From contig VTPC01000900.1 in NCBI GenBank assembly GCA_011009095.1, positions 73,114-137,113 of the forward strand: DNA of 64,000 bases, given 5' to 3'. Below, in pieces: positions 63,193 to 64,000 of this stretch. Position numbers and translations under genes: made by a program. The notes under the pieces are model-generated. The model made no database searches. It was not told the origin of the DNA and was given only the letters and a program-made list of their open reading frames with translations. This DNA is from Ignelater luminosus. Its lineage: Eukaryota; Arthropoda; Insecta; Coleoptera; Elateridae. Numbering within the stretch: position 1 is the first letter of the stretch; every line of letters begins with the position of its first letter.

Positions 63193-64000
63193 ACAGAATT
63201 TTTTTTATTTTATGAAAATTGTTCATTATACATGTAAGTGTAAAGTTTTGATTGATCCAATATAATATTGGTTGTCAAGATATTTGAGTTTTATTTAAAA
63301 TTATTGTTAACTTATTTTTAATAATTTTTTTCAAAAATATTAAGTTATAACAATTTTGTTTTTTTAAGCAAAAAACAATTATTGCATGATACAAAAAACT
63401 AATTTTATAATGTTGTGTAATGTAAGTTGGTTGAGTATACGAATTCAAAAAGTTATGGTATATTTGTTAGAGCATTAATGTTTTTTTTATGCTAACTTGC
63501 TAATAAAAGTTACAATTTTCAGACTTAATTTAATTGCTTCATTTTACAATATTTAATAATTTATGTAGACAAACATTTCTTTTTTTTTTTAAATTAAAAA
63601 CTTGTATGCTACTGGTAAACATATTGCTAATTAATTTGTACTGGAATGTTGTCATGTTTCTTCAAAATGATGCTTTATGAGCATATATAGTTTATAAGAA
63701 TTTGTATGAAAGAAAGATGGGTAAATGTTCAGTTTAGAACCTCAAGTCTTTGGGAGGGGGGGGGGGTATCTATAGTTTACCTGAAAGCCCACGTTGAGAA
63801 AAGTAAAAAGAGATCACGCCCACTCTGGATGATCAAGAAATAAAAGTTATAAATTTTCAAAAAAATTTTTTCAATGGAAAATTTCCATAAGAAAATTTTG
63901 TTTCTAGATAAAGTGGCCATCCAAGCTATAAGACCCGTTTGCGTCACTTTTTCAGGCTATTCAAGAGCAGTATGGCAATTTTCAATAAAAATATTTCTTA
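63193..64000 (+). other. RpS14 3' flank
   Basis: A short 3' UTR is expected; AATATA at ~63259 is a plausible variant polyadenylation signal and AATAAA at 63502 a later one. A run of 11 G occurs near 63756-63766. The last 250 bases have AT-rich palindromic text and a CCCGTTTGCGTCACTTTTTC word reminiscent of element ends, unclassified. Confidence 0.45.

Overview
The window is AT-rich animal DNA with spliced genes, short introns (mostly 53-62 nt), TOP-like promoter sequence at a ribosomal protein gene, and a dense load of mariner/Tc1, Harbinger, hAT, Crypton-like and foldback elements. This points to an insect; the order cannot be fixed from the sequence. No CRISPR, operon or bacterial feature is present.

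Two host genes are recognisable. (1) A ZSWIM8 orthologue (Drosophila Dorado, worm EBAX-1) lies on the minus strand. I can assemble nine coding exons from 61618 down to 3881, about 1747 residues in one continuous frame with GT-AG junctions. The family is the substrate receptor of a cullin-RING E3 ligase acting in target-directed microRNA degradation. (2) RpS14 (uS11) lies at the right end on the plus strand (62680-63192, two coding exons plus an untranslated first exon). The two genes are divergent, with about 750 bp between the ZSWIM8 start codon and the RpS14 5' end.

Layout: 1-3880 holds foldback elements and sequence downstream of the last ZSWIM8 exon seen. 3881-8809 is the compact 3' half of ZSWIM8 (exons 4-9). 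8810-16007 is intron 3, filled by a foldback MITE, a decayed mariner-like element and a PIF/Harbinger element carrying a nested Tc1-like element. 16008-16575 holds exons 2-3, including the SWIM zinc finger. 16576-61437 is a 44.9 kb first intron holding four elements with mariner-type coding sequence or relics, a DD37E Tc1-like element, a hAT relic, a Crypton-type recombinase relic, a tRNA-derived SINE, several long-armed foldbacks and long stretches in which I recognise nothing. 61438-61618 is coding exon 1, followed by the divergent promoter region and RpS14.

Nothing seen amounts to a clearly new biological system. The most unusual structures are foldback elements built partly from an inverted mariner catalytic tail, several cases of element-in-element nesting, and two GC-rich hairpins inside the large intron. 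Because the host gene is transcribed across all the intron foldbacks, their long complementary arms would be present in its pre-mRNA.
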